A stretch of 64,000 nt of DNA from the NCBI RefSeq assembly GCF_900103825.1, contig NZ_FNIF01000020.1:1-64000 (forward strand), written 5' to 3'. Below the pieces are notes generated by a model. That model made no database searches, was not told where the DNA came from, and worked only from the letters and a program-made list of their open reading frames with translations. The position numbers and the translations under genes are program-made. Shown piece by piece: positions 8,728-17,184 of the stretch; position 1 is the stretch's first letter, and every line of letters begins with the position of its first letter. This DNA is from Paenibacillus sp. yr247. Its GTDB lineage: Bacteria; Bacillota; Bacilli; Paenibacillales; NBRC-103111.

Positions 8728-9364
8728 CCTGGATGGCACGATTGTCGATACGAACGAGCTTATTGTGCAATCATTTTTGCATAGCTTGGAAGGCGAAACG
8801 ACAGAGCCTGTAAGTCGGGAGCTTATCATTCCGAATATGGGGCGACCGCTTGTGGAACAAATGGAGCTTTTTACGGGTAGAAAAGAAGTTGAGGAGATCA
8901 TTAAGAAGTATCGGACGTTCAACTTATCGAAGCATGATGAGCTGGTCAAAGAATTCCCGAATGTGCGCACGGTGATGGCGAAGCTGCACGAAAAAGGCAT
9001 TAAAATTGGCATCGTGACGAGCAAAATTCGGCAAACGACTTTGATGGGCCTAAAGTTGTGCGGACTGGACACATTCGTTAGTGCCATTGTTACCGTTGAA
9101 GATGTGAAAGAGCCGAAACCTCATCCCGAAGGTATACTCGCAGCACTTAAGGAGTTAGGCAGTTCCGCGGACCAAGCGATGATGGTTGGAGACAGTCATT
9201 ATGATATTGAGGCTGCGAAAAATGCGGGAGTTACGTCTGTTGGCGTATCTTGGTCTTGGAAAGGGCGCTCTTATTTAGAGCAGTACAAACCAGATCATCT
9301 GATTGACGATATAACTGACCTGCTGCCCATATTAGGGCTGACGTCGGATGTGGATGCTAGTTGA
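8705..9364 (+). CDS. ppaX: Pyrophosphatase PpaX (HAD family)
   Basis: A 219-residue HAD-superfamily phosphatase. The nucleophile motif DLDGTIVDT is at residues 8-16, motif II is IVTSK, and motif IV MVGDSHYDIEAAK holds the metal-binding aspartates. In Bacillus, PpaX hydrolyses the pyrophosphate released when HprK dephosphorylates P-Ser-HPr, and it is always close to hprK, as here. The ATG has a good AAAGGAGC ribosome site inside the lgt coding region. The 3' end overlaps the acyltransferase start. A generic phosphoglycolate-phosphatase-like activity would be the alternative call without the context. Confidence 0.92.
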   Translation: MIQTVLFDLDGTIVDTNELIVQSFLHSLEGETTEPVSRELIIPNMGRPLVEQMELFTGRKEVEEIIKKYRTFNLSKHDELVKEFPNVRTVMAKLHEKGIKIGIVTSKIRQTTLMGLKLCGLDTFVSAIVTVEDVKEPKPHPEGILAALKELGSSADQAMMVGDSHYDIEAAKNAGVTSVGVSWSWKGRSYLEQYKPDHLIDDITDLLPILGLTSDVDAS

Positions 9365-9855
9365 GAAAAACGGACAAGTACCCGGTCGATGGACCTAATG
9401 CTTTATGGCAAATATATCATACCGTCAGCAAATGGAAGGCGATTCGGAATTTTATTTTTATCCAAATAACCCGATACTCGCCTTCGCTGCGTATGAAGAA
9501 TTGGATCTATCGTCATGTGCTCCGGATGGAGGTTGGTGAGCATACTGCTTTTGCTTTAATGGTGATGGTGGATGTGTTTTTTCCAGAAAAGATCCATATT
9601 GGAAGCAATACCATCATTGGGTATAACACCACGATTCTGGCCCATGAATATCTAACAAAAGAGTACAGACTAGGAGATGTAAATATTGGTTCACATGTGA
9701 TGGTGGGAGCCAATACGACGATCCTCCCCGGTGTGACGATTGGGGATTATGCGATCATTGGGGCGGGTTCGGTTGTGCATAAGGATGTGGCACCATATAG
9801 CTTTGTGGCAGGGAATCCACTGCAGACGATTCGTGAAAAGCATAATGAGAAATGA
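9361..9855 (+). CDS. Left-handed beta-helix acyltransferase
   Basis: A 164-residue protein with hexapeptide repeats over the last two-thirds (IGSNTIIGYNTTI, VNIGSHVMVGANTTI, VTIGDYAIIGAGSVV), the trimeric left-handed beta-helix fold of acyl- and acetyltransferases. The final AGNPLQTI motif resembles maltose/galactoside O-acetyltransferases and capsule acyltransferases. It starts with TTG at 9361, overlapping the ppaX stop, with no strong ribosome site, so translation is probably coupled. It closes the hprK operon, and a terminator begins at its stop codon. The substrate is unknown. Confidence 0.85.
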   Translation: MRKTDKYPVDGPNALWQIYHTVSKWKAIRNFIFIQITRYSPSLRMKNWIYRHVLRMEVGEHTAFALMVMVDVFFPEKIHIGSNTIIGYNTTILAHEYLTKEYRLGDVNIGSHVMVGANTTILPGVTIGDYAIIGAGSVVHKDVAPYSFVAGNPLQTIREKHNEK

Positions 9856-9890
9856 GAGTTGTACGCTACAAAGCAGTGCAGCTCTCTTTC
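9854..9890 (+). terminator. Terminator of hprK-lgt-ppaX operon
   Basis: An 11-bp stem (GAGAGTTGTAC with GTGCAGCTCTC, two G-U pairs) around an 11-nt loop, followed by TTTCTTT. It overlaps the stop codon of the acyltransferase gene. Confidence 0.75.
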
Positions 9891-9941
9891 TTTGCGTGTG
9901 AAGAGGTATATAAGACTCCTCAAGGATAGGGAAAGTGACAA

Positions 9942-9970
9942 TTGACGGTCCTAAGGTTACGTGATAAAAT
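9942..9970 (+). promoter_or_regulatory. SigA promoter of the his operon
   Basis: TTGACG (9942-9947) and TAAAAT (9965-9970) with 17-bp spacing and an extended -10 TGA. The expected leader before hisZ is about 95 bases and shows no terminator or T-box core. Confidence 0.7.
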
Positions 9971-10071
9971 AGCCGTACATTCTTTATTTTGGTAGCATGG
10001 TAGCACGTTACTGTATTAAAGCAAAATGAAGAAGGAAATTAAACTGAATTCCTAGATGTTGAGGTGAGACA

Positions 10072-11280
10072 GTGTCAAAGCCAAAAGTATTTGAAAAACC
10101 GTTAGGTGTTAAGGATTACTTGCCTGAGGCAGTTACGAAGCTGCGAAATATAGAATACCGTGTGTTGGCTTGTATGGAACGCTGGGGATATAACCAGATC
10201 ATTACACCTACACTTGAATATTACGATACCGTTGGAGTGGCGAGCTCCACAGAAGATAAGAAGTTGTTTAAATTGCTGGACCGTAAGGGAAAGACGCTTG
10301 TTTTGCGGTCTGAATTGACTGCACCAATTGCGCGTGTAGCCTCATCGCTACTCAAGGAGCATGCGTTCCCTTTGCGCCTATCCTATCACTCTAATGTATT
10401 CCGTGCGATTGAAGAAGAAGCAGGACGTGATTCGGAGTTTTTCCAAACGGGTGTCGAGCTTGTTGGAGATGCTTCATCCGACGCGGATGCCGAGGTTGTG
10501 GCTTTGGCCATTGCTTCGCTGCAAGCCGCGGGCGTGAATACGTTCAAAATTGCGCTTGGTCATGTTGGCTTCCTGAATGGCCTGTTCCAGGAAACGCTGG
10601 AAGGACGCAACGATGCACAGCTTACGCTGAAGGAACACTTGCTCAGTCGAGATTATGTGGGGTACCGCGAAGCGATTAAGTCTTTGGCTCTTACACCCGA
10701 GGTGGAGCGTGAGCTGGGCGGTGTATTAAGACTTAGAGGCGGAGATGAAATTTGTGAGCAGGCTCGTATGGTGTCTCAGCACCCCATCGCGCAAGACGCG
10801 ATTCGTCATTTATGCGAAGTGTGGGATGTTTTGCAAGCCTATGGGGTTAGTGAGCACGTGGTGATTGATTTAACGATGATTGGAGATTTCTCTTACTATA
10901 CAGGTATGACTTTTGAGGGCTATGCGGCCGATCTAGGCTTCCCTGTTTGCAGCGGAGGCAGATATGATAATCTGCTGAGTCAGTTTGGGCGTCCGGCGCC
11001 GGCAACAGGATTTGCATTAAAGACGAACCGAATTCTTGAGGTTACAGGAAAAGAAAATGTGGAGCAGCCGGGCCGTGTACTGATTGCCTACGATGCTGAG
11101 CATCGTGAAGAAGCGCTGCAGCTGGCAAAGGCTATGCGAAGCAGTGATGATGAGGTTGTGATTATCACACACCTGGTACACGAGCATGAAGCTTGGTCGA
11201 CTGATTTGTTGAAAAGGGATGACGGACAATACGAGCTTAGAGGAACCGTTTATGATGATGTTATTACGTTGATTGCGTAG
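10072..11280 (+). CDS. hisZ: ATP phosphoribosyltransferase regulatory subunit
   Basis: A 402-residue HisRS-like protein that lacks tRNA charging ability and instead forms the hetero-octamer with short-form HisG, giving histidine feedback control of the first step of histidine synthesis. The class II synthetase-like core is evident from motif 2 (FRAIEEEAGRDSEFFQ) and the late segment FSYYTGMTFEGYA, and the C-terminal anticodon-binding domain of true HisRS is not intact. Start is GTG at 10072 with GAGGTGA upstream. First gene of the operon, directly behind its own promoter. Confidence 0.93.
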   Translation: MSKPKVFEKPLGVKDYLPEAVTKLRNIEYRVLACMERWGYNQIITPTLEYYDTVGVASSTEDKKLFKLLDRKGKTLVLRSELTAPIARVASSLLKEHAFPLRLSYHSNVFRAIEEEAGRDSEFFQTGVELVGDASSDADAEVVALAIASLQAAGVNTFKIALGHVGFLNGLFQETLEGRNDAQLTLKEHLLSRDYVGYREAIKSLALTPEVERELGGVLRLRGGDEICEQARMVSQHPIAQDAIRHLCEVWDVLQAYGVSEHVVIDLTMIGDFSYYTGMTFEGYAADLGFPVCSGGRYDNLLSQFGRPAPATGFALKTNRILEVTGKENVEQPGRVLIAYDAEHREEALQLAKAMRSSDDEVVIITHLVHEHEAWSTDLLKRDDGQYELRGTVYDDVITLIA

Positions 11281-11384
11281 TAGATGAATACAGTGAAGCA
11301 GCATGAAAACAATGTGGAGAGTCGTACTCAAGTGAATGTGTGCGTTTAACCCCGTTGATTGGAAGGTTGAAGGAGGTTGGAACG

Positions 11385-12023
11385 TTGGATGATATTCTCA
11401 AAGTAGCGATGCCGAAAGGCCGTATTTATAAACAAGCAGCAAAGCTGTTTCATCAAGCTGGGCTTTCGATTCCGGAGGACTTGGAAGAAGGACGCAGGTT
11501 AATTATTCCCGTACCAGAGGCGAGAATGGAATTCATTTTGGCGAAGCCGGTGGATGTTCCTACCTATGTCGAATATGGGGTAGCGGATATCGGGGTTGTC
11601 GGCAAAGATGTCCTGATGGAGGAGAATCGCAATGTCTACGAGCTGCTGGATCTGGGCATCGCACGGTGCCGAATGTCGGTCATCGGTTTGCCGGATTGGA
11701 AGCAAGTGATCAATCCGCGGGTAGCGACGAAGTACCCGAACGTTGCTTCACAGTATTTTCGCGAGAAGGGGCAGCAGGTCGAGGTAATTAAGCTGAACGG
11801 CTCAATCGAGCTTGCGCCGCTCATCGGTCTTGCTGACCGTATCGTGGACATGGTCGAAACGGGCCAGACGCTCAAGGAGAACGGACTTGTGGAGCAAGAG
11901 GAGATTTTTCAGATTACGAGCCGTTTAATTGCGAATCGGGTTAGTTACCGCATGAAGAATGATTCCATTCAGCGGTTGTGTGATACGCTGCAGGCGGTAC
12001 TGCCTGTGTTGACGAAGATATAG
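11385..12023 (+). CDS. hisG: ATP phosphoribosyltransferase, short form
   Basis: A 212-residue catalytic subunit that condenses ATP and PRPP, the committed step of histidine synthesis. The short form lacks the C-terminal regulatory domain and needs HisZ, which is encoded just upstream. [16 protein letters not shown] opens the domain, and the PRPP loop segment near the end contains [19 protein letters not shown] chose the TTG at 11385 because AGGAGG lies eight bases upstream; an in-frame GTG at 11340 would add 15 residues without homology or ribosome site. Confidence 0.93.
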   Translation: MDDILKVAMPKGRIYKQAAKLFHQAGLSIPEDLEEGRRLIIPVPEARMEFILAKPVDVPTYVEYGVADIGVVGKDVLMEENRNVYELLDLGIARCRMSVIGLPDWKQVINPRVATKYPNVASQYFREKGQQVEVIKLNGSIELAPLIGLADRIVDMVETGQTLKENGLVEQEEIFQITSRLIANRVSYRMKNDSIQRLCDTLQAVLPVLTKI

Positions 12024-12067
12024 AGTAAAGAAAGGTGAACTTATACGATCAAGAGAGGATGATGGAG

Positions 12068-13354
12068 ATGCGGATACTTCCCGCCTCGGAATTTCAGTTG
12101 AAGCGCGAGGTCGAATACGGCTCACCAGAGCAAAATGAGACCGTCCGGCGCATCATCGATGAGGTGCGGCAGGACGGAGATGCCGCGCTGCGACGCATGG
12201 CGCAGCAGTTCGACCGCGTGGACGTCGCTGAGCTTCGCGTCAGCGACGAGGAGATCCAGGCGGCGTACGCGCAAGTCGACGCCGAGTTCCTGGCGGCGCT
12301 GCGACAAGCCGCCGCCAACATTCGTGCGTTTCATGAGAAGCAGAAACGCACGTCTTGGATGGACCTGCAGGCGAACGGCAGCCTGCTGGGCCAAATCATC
12401 CGACCGCTGAAGCGGGTCGGATTGTACGTGCCCGGAGGGAAGGCGGCTTACCCTTCCTCCGTGCTCATGAACGCAATCCCCGCGATCGTCGCGGGGGTGC
12501 CGGAGATTGCGATGGTGACGCCTCCGGCCACCGCAGGAGAAGCGGGCATCAACCCGCATATCCTTGTGGCAGCAGCCGAAGCGGGTGTGAAAGAGATCTA
12601 CCGCGTAGGCGGGGCGCAGGCTGTAGCCGCGCTGGCCTACGGCACGGAATCGATCCCGCCGGTCGATAAGATTGTCGGACCCGGCAACATCTACGTCGCG
12701 CTGGCGAAGCGCTTCGTATTCGGCGTCGTCGATATCGACATGATCGCCGGGCCAACCGACATCGTCGTGCTGGCGGACGAGCACGCCGACCCTGAATACG
12801 TAGCGGCTGATTTGCTGGCACAGGCCGAGCATGACGAGATGTCACCGTCGATTCTGGTGACACCGTCAAGAGAGCTTGCCGAATCCGTTCGGCAAGAGCT
12901 ATGGCGGCAGCTGGACGTGCTGCCGAAGAAAGCGATCGCTTCTGTGTCCACAGCGACCAAAGGAGCAATACTCCTTGTGGATAACTTGGACGAGGGCGTT
13001 GACGTTGTCAATCGCTTGGCACCGGAGCATTGCGAGCTGCTGGTGCAGGAGCCTTTTAACCTGCTGCCGCGCATTGAGAATGCCGGAGCTATTTTCCTTG
13101 GCGCCTACAGCACGGAGCCTGTAGGCGACTATTTCGCCGGACCTAACCATGTGCTGCCGACGAACGGCACGGCACGGTTTTCATCGCCACTGAATGTGGA
13201 CGATTTTCTAAAAAAATCAAGCGTTATTCACTATAGTAAGGAAGCGCTGCTCGCGAACGGCGAGATGATCATGACTTTGGCCCGTAATGAAGGGCTGGAA
13301 GGTCATGCGAGAGCGGTAGAGATACGACTCAAGAAGGAAGGGAAGTTGAGTTAG
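12068..13354 (+). CDS. hisD: Histidinol dehydrogenase
   Basis: A 428-residue zinc enzyme that oxidises L-histidinol to histidine in two NAD-dependent steps. The signature from [15 protein letters not shown] through [12 protein letters not shown] and the later [10 protein letters not shown] are clear, and [16 protein letters not shown] lies near the C-terminus. The ATG at 12068 has GAGAGG nine bases upstream and gives the usual length; a GTG at 12035 would add 11 residues. The first 1.1 kb is strikingly GC-rich (codons such as GCG, GCC, CTG, CGC), unlike hisG before and hisB after, and composition returns to normal around 13150-13200. Confidence 0.95.
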   Translation: MRILPASEFQLKREVEYGSPEQNETVRRIIDEVRQDGDAALRRMAQQFDRVDVAELRVSDEEIQAAYAQVDAEFLAALRQAAANIRAFHEKQKRTSWMDLQANGSLLGQIIRPLKRVGLYVPGGKAAYPSSVLMNAIPAIVAGVPEIAMVTPPATAGEAGINPHILVAAAEAGVKEIYRVGGAQAVAALAYGTESIPPVDKIVGPGNIYVALAKRFVFGVVDIDMIAGPTDIVVLADEHADPEYVAADLLAQAEHDEMSPSILVTPSRELAESVRQELWRQLDVLPKKAIASVSTATKGAILLVDNLDEGVDVVNRLAPEHCELLVQEPFNLLPRIENAGAIFLGAYSTEPVGDYFAGPNHVLPTNGTARFSSPLNVDDFLKKSSVIHYSKEALLANGEMIMTLARNEGLEGHARAVEIRLKKEGKLS

Positions 13355-13963
13355 ATGGCTGAACAGGATAAAGCGATTGCTCGCTCAGCGAGTGTTGAAC
13401 GCAAAACAAATGAAACCGACATTGCCCTCTCGTTCCAAGTGGACGGAACAGGAGTATCTGAGATTCAAACGGATGTTCCTTTCTTGAATCATATGCTGGA
13501 TTTGTTCACGAAGCATGGCCAATTCAATCTGAATGTTGTCGCTAAGGGCGATATCGAGATTGACGATCATCATACGGTTGAAGATATCGGTATTTGTTTG
13601 GGTCAGACGCTTCGAGAAGCTCTCGGTGACAAAAGAGGAATTAAACGCTATGCGAGCGTTTTCGTACCTATGGATGAGGCGCTTGCACAAGTCGTTATTG
13701 ATATTAGCAATCGTCCGCATTTTGAATATCGTGCCCAGTATCCTTCAGCGACAGTAGGCAGCTTTGAAACACAGCTTGTTCATGAGTTCCTATGGAAGCT
13801 AGCTCTCGAAGCTCGCATTACGCTTCATGTTATCGTGCATTACGGACAGAATACACATCATATGATTGAAGCGGTGTTTAAAGCGTTAGGCCGTGCGCTG
13901 GATGAAGCGACATCGATTGATCCTCGCGTGCAGGGGGTTCCTTCGACGAAGGGAGTGCTCTAA
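13355..13963 (+). CDS. hisB: Imidazoleglycerol-phosphate dehydratase
   Basis: A 202-residue monofunctional IGP dehydratase (no phosphatase domain). The two metal-binding histidine clusters DDHHTVED and HHMIEAVFKALGRAL are present, and VPFLNHMLDLFTKHG is typical. The ATG begins immediately after the hisD stop, with GGGAAG about ten bases before it. The following gene, hisH, starts two bases after its stop. Confidence 0.95.
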   Translation: MAEQDKAIARSASVERKTNETDIALSFQVDGTGVSEIQTDVPFLNHMLDLFTKHGQFNLNVVAKGDIEIDDHHTVEDIGICLGQTLREALGDKRGIKRYASVFVPMDEALAQVVIDISNRPHFEYRAQYPSATVGSFETQLVHEFLWKLALEARITLHVIVHYGQNTHHMIEAVFKALGRALDEATSIDPRVQGVPSTKGVL

Positions 13964-13965
13964 GG

Positions 13966-14571
13966 ATGATCGCCATCATTGATTATGGAATGGGTAATTT
14001 GCATAGTGTGAGCAAAGCTGTCGAGCGTCTAGGTTACAAAGCTGTTGTAACAGGGGATGCTGAGCAGATCCTTGCAGCTGAGGGCGCTATCCTGCCAGGC
14101 GTAGGCGCATTCGGGGATGCGATGGAGCAGCTGCGCGAGTCGGGGCTAAATGATGTCGTCGTCCGTTATGCGGAATCGGGTAAGCCTCTATTGGGGATTT
14201 GCCTTGGCATGCAGTTGTTGTTCGCGAGCAGCGAGGAGCATGGGGATCATGAGGGACTTGCCCTTTTGCCTGGCTCGGTCGTTCGCTTTCGCGGTGACTA
14301 CAAGGTGCCGCATATGGGTTGGAATCGATTAGTCTTTAAGCAAAATGCGAGTCCGATTTTCCAAGGTATCGAAGAAGGGCATGTGTACTTCGTCCACTCC
14401 TATCATGTGAAGCCAGAGCGCGAAAGCGACCTGTTGGCGGTAACGGATTACCATCAGCCAGTGACGGCTATTGTAGGCAGAGATAACGTATACGGCATGC
14501 AGTTTCACCCCGAAAAAAGTGGGGATATCGGCATGCAGCTGCTTAATAATTTCCTCGCTATGTGTAAATAA
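13966..14571 (+). CDS. hisH: Imidazole glycerol phosphate synthase, glutaminase subunit
   Basis: A 201-residue class I glutamine amidotransferase that supplies ammonia to HisF. The nucleophile motif GICLGMQLLF, the PGVGAFGDAM oxyanion region and the FHPEKS motif with catalytic His and Glu are all present. It starts two bases after hisB. In related operons hisA follows directly; here a 287-base repeat-rich gap precedes hisF, although HisH and HisF must work as one complex. Confidence 0.95.
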   Translation: MIAIIDYGMGNLHSVSKAVERLGYKAVVTGDAEQILAAEGAILPGVGAFGDAMEQLRESGLNDVVVRYAESGKPLLGICLGMQLLFASSEEHGDHEGLALLPGSVVRFRGDYKVPHMGWNRLVFKQNASPIFQGIEEGHVYFVHSYHVKPERESDLLAVTDYHQPVTAIVGRDNVYGMQFHPEKSGDIGMQLLNNFLAMCK

Positions 14572-14627
14572 GCAAATAACAGTCTTTATCGTCTCTTATT
14601 TGGTGCGGTGGGGCGGGTTAGACACAG

Positions 14628-14848
14628 ATAGAAGCTTCTAGGGACTCTTATTCCGGTTGAAAAGTATGAAAAGGATTGGTTTCAGGGAAATAGAAGACTG
14701 TAAAGACTCCTATCTGGAGTAATTTAGCCAGTTTTGCAGAAATAGAAGCTTTTGGAGACTCTTATTCGATGTAAAGCCATTGAGCTTTATTGTGAAGGAT
14801 GAGCAAACCAGCTGTTTTTGCACAAATAGAAGTTTAGCTTAGGAAGGA
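14628..14848 (+). repeat. Degenerate direct repeats in the hisH-hisF gap
   Basis: Three units about 29 bases long begin at 14628, 14690 and 14742, with a fourth truncated unit at 14826. Each begins ATAGAAG and units 1-3 end with ACTCTTATTC or a close variant (unit 2 is the most divergent). Units 3 and 4 also share upstream bases TTTTGCA(G/C)AA. A partial end (GTCTCTTATTTGG) lies at 14590. Spacing is 62, 52 and 84 bases. The ends are imperfectly inverted (AAATAGAAG against AATAAGAG). The last unit runs into the hisF ribosome site. No open reading frame of note is present in the 287-base gap. Confidence 0.75.
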
Positions 14849-14858
14849 TGTGCCCATC

Positions 14859-15617
14859 ATGTTAGCCAAAAGAATTATTCCTTGCCTAGACGTCAAGGAT
14901 GGCAGGGTGGTCAAGGGCGTAAATTTCGTTAATTTGCGCGATGCAGGAGATCCGGTAGAGCTGGCTGCGATTTACGATAAAGAAGGCGCGGATGAACTGG
15001 TGTTTCTCGATATTTCGGCTTCGGTCGAAGGTCGGGCGACGATGGTGGAGGTTGTCCGTCAAACGGCGGGGGAGATTACGATCCCTTTCACCGTGGGCGG
15101 AGGGATCTCAACCGTGGATGACATGAAACGTCTGCTTCGTGCAGGAGCTGATAAGATCGGGATCAACACCGCAGCGGTTCGCAACCCTCAGCTCGTTTCC
15201 GATGGAGCTCGTAAGTTTGGTTCCCAGTGTATCGTCGTTGCCATTGATGCGAAGTTTAATGCGGAGTGGGGCGAGTGGGAAGTGTTCACGCATGGCGGAC
15301 GTAACGCCACTGGTATTAAGACGCTGGAATGGGCGAAGCGTATGGAAGAGCTCGGCGCTGGTGAGATCTTACTTACTAGCATGGATGCTGACGGAACGAA
15401 GGACGGCTTTGATTTGAAGCTAACGCGTGCTGTATCCGAACTGCTCACGATTCCTGTGATTGCTTCCGGCGGAGCAGGTAAAGCGGAACATTTCTACGAT
15501 GTATTTACCGAAGGAAAAGCCGACGCAGGGCTGGCGGCAACCATTTTTCACTATAAAGAGTTAACGATTCAAGGGGTCAAAGATGACCTTAAAGGTAAAG
15601 GGGTTGAAATCCGATGA
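14859..15617 (+). CDS. hisF: Imidazole glycerol phosphate synthase, cyclase subunit
   Basis: A 252-residue (beta/alpha)8 enzyme that turns PRFAR plus ammonia into IGP and AICAR. The catalytic aspartates sit in [15 protein letters not shown] at the N-terminus and in [15 protein letters not shown] near residue 130. Phosphate-binding loops TVGGGI and ASGGAG are present. The ATG at 14859 gives the standard start and length; a GTG three codons earlier is the alternative. Its stop overlaps the hisI start (ATGA). It follows the repeat-filled gap where hisA is expected. Confidence 0.95.
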   Translation: MLAKRIIPCLDVKDGRVVKGVNFVNLRDAGDPVELAAIYDKEGADELVFLDISASVEGRATMVEVVRQTAGEITIPFTVGGGISTVDDMKRLLRAGADKIGINTAAVRNPQLVSDGARKFGSQCIVVAIDAKFNAEWGEWEVFTHGGRNATGIKTLEWAKRMEELGAGEILLTSMDADGTKDGFDLKLTRAVSELLTIPVIASGGAGKAEHFYDVFTEGKADAGLAATIFHYKELTIQGVKDDLKGKGVEIR

Positions 15618-16276
15618 CATTTTCACTAGATCAGATTACTTACGATGCACAGGGACTAGTGCCTGCTATCGTACAGGATGCAGTCAGTAAAGAAGTGCTC
15701 ATGCTTGCCTATATGAATAGCGAATCATTGCAGCGCACGATTCAAACAGGTGACACTTGGTTCTGGAGTCGTTCCCGTCAAGAGCTGTGGAACAAAGGGG
15801 CAACTTCCGGTCATACACAAAAGGTAAAATCACTTCGCTACGACTGCGATGCAGACACGCTTCTTGTTCTCGTAGAACAAGTGGGACCTGCTTGCCACAA
15901 GGGTACGTACACGTGCTTCACAACGAACATTCCACTCGATTCGGAAAAAGAAACTTCAGTAGCTGCGCCAGCTGCCTCAGCCGGTGATCGCTTCGCAATT
16001 CTTGGTGAATTGGAAGTCGTTATTGCTTCGCGTGACGCTGAGCGTCCAGAGGGTGCTTATACGACATATCTTTTCGAGAAAGGCGTCGATAAGATTCTCA
16101 AAAAAGTCGGTGAAGAAACAGCCGAAGTGATCATCGCTGCCAAAAACAAAGACAATGAAGAACTTCGATATGAAGCGAGTGATCTTATTTTTCACTTAAT
16201 GGTCCTTTTACGTAATAATAAATTGCCATTGGATGATATTATGAAAGAGCTCGCCAATCGTCATATCAAAAAATAA
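15614..16276 (+). CDS. hisI: Bifunctional phosphoribosyl-AMP cyclohydrolase / phosphoribosyl-ATP diphosphatase
   Basis: A 220-residue HisI-HisE fusion covering steps two and three of histidine synthesis. The N-terminal cyclohydrolase (about residues 1-115) has [22 protein letters not shown] and the metal-binding DCDADTLL with [12 protein letters not shown]. The C-terminal MazG-like diphosphatase (about 130-215) has [16 protein letters not shown]. Some homologues carry GETSG where this one has GATSG. ATGA overlap with hisF. The next gene, hisJ, follows after 26 bases. Confidence 0.95.
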   Translation: MTFSLDQITYDAQGLVPAIVQDAVSKEVLMLAYMNSESLQRTIQTGDTWFWSRSRQELWNKGATSGHTQKVKSLRYDCDADTLLVLVEQVGPACHKGTYTCFTTNIPLDSEKETSVAAPAASAGDRFAILGELEVVIASRDAERPEGAYTTYLFEKGVDKILKKVGEETAEVIIAAKNKDNEELRYEASDLIFHLMVLLRNNKLPLDDIMKELANRHIKK

Positions 16277-16302
16277 ATAAAACGACCTGGAGTGAATTCA
16301 CG

Positions 16303-17109
16303 ATGTTGATTGATTATCACACACATCATGTGCGCTGCGGTCACGCCTCTGGGGAACTGGAGGATTACATCAAACGCGGCATCGAGATCGGGCTCACACA
16401 ATTGGGGCTTTCTGATCATATGCCGCTTTTGCATGTGGATCCGCAAACGTATTGGCCGGAGATGGCCATGTCGAAGGAAGAGCTGCCTCGATATGTCGAG
16501 GAGTGCCTTCACCTGAAAGAGAAGTACAAGGATCAAATTGATATCCGTGTCGGCCTAGAAGGGGATTATATTGAAGGCTACGAGCCAGAGATTGCTGCCA
16601 TCATTAATGATTATCCATGGGATTATGTGATTGGCTCGGTGCATTTTCTGGGTGAGTGGGATATTTCTGATTTTAGACAGGTGGCCGGTTGGGAAGGCAA
16701 GGATATTTATGAAGTCTATGCCCAATACTACGAGGCAGTGAAGAAAGCAGTACGAACCGGACTGTATGATTATATCGGTCATATCGATGTGATCAAGAGA
16801 TTTGGTTATACGCCGGATCGTGATCCGTGGGACCTCGAGAAAGCAGCATTAGATACGGTGAAGGAATTCGGTCTTGCGATTGAGCTTAATGCTTCAGGCC
16901 TACGGATGCCATGTAAAGAGATGTTTCCAAGTCGACGGATGCTGGAATATTGTCATAAGGTGGGAATTCCGTTGACGATTGGATCGGATGCCCATCACCC
17001 AGAACGGTTGGCCCAATATTTGGATGAGGCACGAGACCTATTGAAATTGATTGGATTTAACGAAATAGCCACATTTCATGCACGAAATCGTCATCTTGTG
17101 ACTTTTTAA
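16303..17109 (+). CDS. hisJ: Histidinol-phosphatase, PHP family
   Basis: A 268-residue PHP-domain phosphatase that removes phosphate from histidinol phosphate, the penultimate step of the pathway. The metal-binding DYHTHHVRCGHA opens the protein, LGLSDHMP and VIGSVHFLGEWD follow, and GSDAHHPER lies near the C-terminus. It follows hisI closely and probably ends the his transcript; a new -10-like element lies between it and the PRPP synthetase gene. hisC, needed between HisB and HisJ, is not in the window. Confidence 0.9.
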   Translation: MLIDYHTHHVRCGHASGELEDYIKRGIEIGLTQLGLSDHMPLLHVDPQTYWPEMAMSKEELPRYVEECLHLKEKYKDQIDIRVGLEGDYIEGYEPEIAAIINDYPWDYVIGSVHFLGEWDISDFRQVAGWEGKDIYEVYAQYYEAVKKAVRTGLYDYIGHIDVIKRFGYTPDRDPWDLEKAALDTVKEFGLAIELNASGLRMPCKEMFPSRRMLEYCHKVGIPLTIGSDAHHPERLAQYLDEARDLLKLIGFNEIATFHARNRHLVTF

Positions 17110-17126
17110 ATTCGACATGTTTCATG

Positions 17127-17132
17127 TATAAT
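17127..17132 (+). promoter_or_regulatory. Candidate -10 element before PRPP synthetase gene
   Basis: A perfect TATAAT lies 52 bases before the start codon. No convincing -35 is seen at 16-18 bases, so this may be weak or activator-assisted. Confidence 0.35.
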
Positions 17133-17184
17133 AAGTAGGGCGTGAACAATCTATTTAATGAACCTTCGGAGGTAACCATTAACC

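Noticed and set aside
9971-10071. Possible T-box or histidine attenuator in the hisZ leader (TGGTAGCACG resembles part of a T-box core)
   Set aside because: The leader is about 95 bases, with no terminator hairpin, no specifier loop and only a loose match to the T-box core.
12094-13150. Long antisense and shifted frames in hisD
   Set aside because: High GC content opens all frames; only the HisD frame has family motifs and ribosome site.
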